From Spisula solida (taxonomy: Eukaryota > Mollusca > Bivalvia > Venerida > Mactridae), in assembly GCA_947247005.1 (NCBI GenBank), contig OX365944.1:59626096-59690095 (forward strand): a stretch of 64,000 nt of DNA, in the 5' to 3' direction. Position 1 is the first letter of the stretch. The number at the start of each line of letters is the position of its first letter. Under the pieces are notes generated by a model. That model did no database searches, was not told the DNA's origin, and saw only the letters and a program-made list of their open reading frames with translations. Of this stretch, positions 61,601-64,000 are shown piece by piece. A program made the translations under genes and the position numbers.

Positions 61601-63678
61601 TCAAATATGACATGATAAAGTTCTGGTAGACTTGAATTTTTTTTTAATATAGATCGGTTGTTTTATTCATTTCCAGTCTATGAATCAAAGGAATTTGAAC
61701 AGAATTGTTTACAATACCATGTTTTGATTACTACGCATATCTTCAATAACAAGAACACTTTGATATTTTTATTCATTAAAGTCACTGTAATATTTCATTA
61801 TCAAAATATCAAATCAATGCAAGTGCAGGCTATACAAACAAATGGCCCATTCAGAAACAATCCAAAATTTGTAGTCAGAATAGAGTCTGGTGTTACCTAA
61901 ATATTGTTCTGTATCCGATCTGTATAAGTGATGAACTACGGCTCTCATACACTGCACAGCACATAATGCATACTCAGGTTCATCCTGCAACGTAAAAAAA
62001 CCACCTGAATTTCCAGCTTTAACAAAATGTGCATTGCTTTAGTTGCTAAATATCTGTGGCCAGTATAATCAGCATAATAGGGTTTCCAAGGCAACTAGTG
62101 ACCCTTTCCCTTATAAATACACCTTTTCACATGGTTATTCACACATTTTCACACACTTCTGTTGATTTTTTTGTATTTTTTTCACTGTAGGTATAAAATC
62201 CTGCCTGATAACAATACTCACCATGTACTGGTCATGACCAACCTGTGTAACAAGTTTGAGGTTCCTATGGCAAACTGCTGGTACATGATTCAATGTGTGT
62301 TGCTAAGTAGTGACTTAGTCTTGTAGGCCAAACTTTTCATTATTTATATACTGTATTCCTAGATACTTTCGCGGATACAATATTTCGCGTTTTTCACACC
62401 TATGGCAAACTGCTGGTACATGATTCAATGTGTGTTGCTAAGTAGTGACTTAGTCTTGTAGGCCAAACTTTTCATTATTTATATACTGTATTCCTAGATA
62501 CTTTCGCGGATACAATATTTCGCGTTTTTCACACCGTCGGCATATTCGCGGCTACAAACTTTCACGGAATCATAACGCCCGCGAATTCCGCGAAACTAAA
62601 GTCGCTACGGCATAAAGGTATGTTTGACACATCTTGCAATTTCAACAATTTCAATAGGACTGTTTGTCATCACCATCCGTGTATACACAAATCAAATTCA
62701 ATTGATTGTGACCTTAGCTGACCTGTTAACAATTACGATGATCAATTAATCTCTTTATAACAAAGGATTTCATAAAGTGTTTTCACTAGGTGTTATCAAC
62801 ATAAAACGGTAAATAGTTACAATTATGAATTAACCACCAAACATACAAAAAGTCATATTTAACAAATAAATGTGAAATGATTATTGTGAATACCTGTACA
62901 GGAATACATTGACTTTAATCATGACAACAACACACATTCTATGTAGAAGTAAACTGATTCATTAACACCCACCCATGTACCCCTGTGCTTGTTTACATTG
63001 AGCACATTACACGCTACGTCATCAGTGTTTATGTCTACACAAGCTACAATATTCACGATTCTTAGAGGATCGAAATTGATGTTTATATTGAGAAAATTAG
63101 CGCAATTGTTCTTAGATTTTATAAAGATGGATTTATTGAGAGAAGTTCCCACGTCATGTATGCGCAAGTACAATTATCCTTCGTCGAATGTTTTGCAACT
63201 TTAGCATGTTTAGTATGAAGAAGCTAGAAACGTTCGCGGATTCGTTGGAGGGAACATTTTCGCATCTATTAAACTTCGCGAAATGATACTTCCCGCGAAA
63301 GTCGCTAACTTAAAATGCGCGAAACCATTTCTAGGAATACAGTACCTAAATCCATTTCCCACATACTTTAAAAGCAATATACACCGAATCCCCTACGTCT
63401 TTCAAAGCAGGGAGTATAAGTATAACCTGCATTAATATCATATAGAAATATTATGATGGTAAATCATAATGTACCTGCATACATATCTGCTGTAAATGTA
63501 TATAGAATGTTCTGTATGTATTAGGATATATTCTCTGTGTGACATTCACTACACAACATGACATATCTGTATCAAACAATGCTGATAGCAGGTTCATACT
63601 GGCCACCATACAACCACCATTACTCTCACAAACACTGTCAATTAATACCAAAATATCCACATCTATAGCTTTACTGGT
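58670..63678 (-). CDS. C-terminal part of an unrecognised helical (ARM/HEAT-like?) protein
   Basis: Five consecutive exons with matching phases: 63475-63678, 61897-61984, 61439-61545, 60368-60499 and 58670-58741, giving the last 200 residues and a TGA. The 5' part lies beyond 64000. Sequence includes DILVLIDSVCESNGGCMVAS, then CVVNVTQRIYPNTY, ALCAVQCMRAVVHHLYRS, ELLSQPWNRALIEVSLDLAL, SVSGAVDKVLQLLKQVDLTN, and the end DEDLAWLKEKIC. It is all-helical by composition and Cys/Leu-rich, with no catalytic motif, signal peptide or membrane segment. The helix-pair style suggests an armadillo-like scaffold. MEI1 was considered but I cannot confirm it. The gene converges with the SPMIP2-like gene; its introns carry several MITEs. 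Confidence 0.8.
59701..59940 (+). mobile_element. TATACCCCCGC-family MITE, copy 1, in intron
   Basis: CCATTCGGCAGACTAATATA precedes CCCCCGCC. The right end CTCGTTGTGCGGGGGTATA contains the inverted terminus, and a GGACAGACAGACAGACAG run lies before it. Non-coding. Confidence 0.8.
60060..60302 (+). mobile_element. TATACCCCCGC-family MITE, copy 2, same orientation
   Basis: About 90% like 59701-59940 with an offset near 359 bp. It includes CAAAGGGCCATAATTCTGCC and the end CTCGTTGTGCGGGGG. Its termini are slightly decayed (CCCCTGCC; GGGGGTTAATA). Confidence 0.8.
61042..61341 (-). mobile_element. tRNA-derived SINE in intron
   Basis: Minus-strand head AAGTGGTCTAGTGGTAAGG (A box), then AAGGTTGTGGGTTCACTCC (B box). 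The tail contains GGCACGTAAAAGAACCAGGG, related to GGGCACATTAAAGAACC of the SINEs at 2.7 and 48.0 kb, although the heads differ. Confidence 0.75.
62264..62533. repeat. Perfect 135-bp tandem duplication
   Basis: 62264-62398 and 62399-62533 read identically (start CCTATGGCAAACTGCTGGTA). The unit includes the left end of a TIR element, so that terminus is present twice. Confidence 0.95.
62486..63342. mobile_element. TA-flanked MITE, termini CTGTATTCCTAG
   Basis: The left end TA-CTGTATTCCTAGA is mirrored at the right by TCTAGGAATACAG-TA (63331-63344). Both ends continue into TTCGCG-rich subterminal sequence. An extra left terminus at 62351 belongs to the tandem duplication. About 857 bp, no convincing coding frame, between two exons of the minus-strand gene. 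Confidence 0.75.
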
Positions 63679-64000
63679 CTGAAAGGCAGAACATAAGTTT
63701 AAATTTTTGCAGTTGCAAAATGTCCCAAACACCAAGATCATGTGTACACTGTTGCATATATTCTTTTCATTATTAAACCTTGATGACCTGTCAGACTTTG
63801 GATAACTATGAATGTTGTAAATCATTCATCTGCGTGCTATGCCTCTATGTACGTATGCATGTAAAAATGCTAAGTCAATGCCAATATTGACAGACCTGGC
63901 AGAAGTTCTGGATGTTACTGTTATAGTTACAATCTACATTATAAATAAATGAAAGATACACAAAATTTAAAACTAAAGAAAAAGCACTCTCTTCGATTGA
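63679..64000. other. Intron of the minus-strand gene at the window edge
   Basis: No further exon was recognised before the edge. Confidence 0.5.

Overview
The window looks like nuclear DNA of a marine invertebrate, most probably a bivalve mollusc. It is AT-rich, its genes have short exons with GT/AG introns of 0.3 to 3.7 kb, and it is crowded with small non-autonomous elements ending in GACGGACGG-type runs, tRNA-derived SINEs and minisatellites, a mix I associate with clam genomes. The taxon is an inference; no marker gene was seen.

Left part (1-20.6 kb): a 42-bp minisatellite (1-2430), dispersed repeats and a SINE (2.5-6.4 kb), a 1.5-kb foldback element (6.7-8.2 kb), and two intronless minus-strand ankyrin-repeat paralogues (9.0-9.7 and 15.0-15.7 kb). 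Between and around these lie TA-flanked MITE-like elements and AT-rich DNA. Centre (20.6-29.3 kb): one continuous satellite of about 40-bp monomers with nested higher-order structure, roughly 210 copies.

Right part (29-64 kb): a hAT-type MITE with a perfect 8-bp target duplication; a plus-strand gene for a GPI-anchored Ly6/uPAR (LU-domain) protein whose last conserved cysteine codon is TGA (33.1-35.9 kb); a minus-strand DYDC-type DPY30-domain gene (40.5-49.0 kb); a divergently transcribed five-exon gene resembling the sperm microtubule inner protein SPMIP2/C4orf45 (49.2-55.0 kb); and the C-terminal five exons of an unrecognised helical protein on the minus strand (58.7-63.7 kb, continuing past the right edge).

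The DYDC-like and SPMIP2-like genes are head to head, with about 200 bp between the DYDC 5' UTR donor and the other gene's ATG. That gap holds an RFX X-box-like site, which fits shared expression in ciliated or flagellated cells. The introns of the three right-hand genes hold most of the recognisable mobile-element fragments. No complete autonomous transposon, rRNA, functional tRNA or CRISPR array was found.
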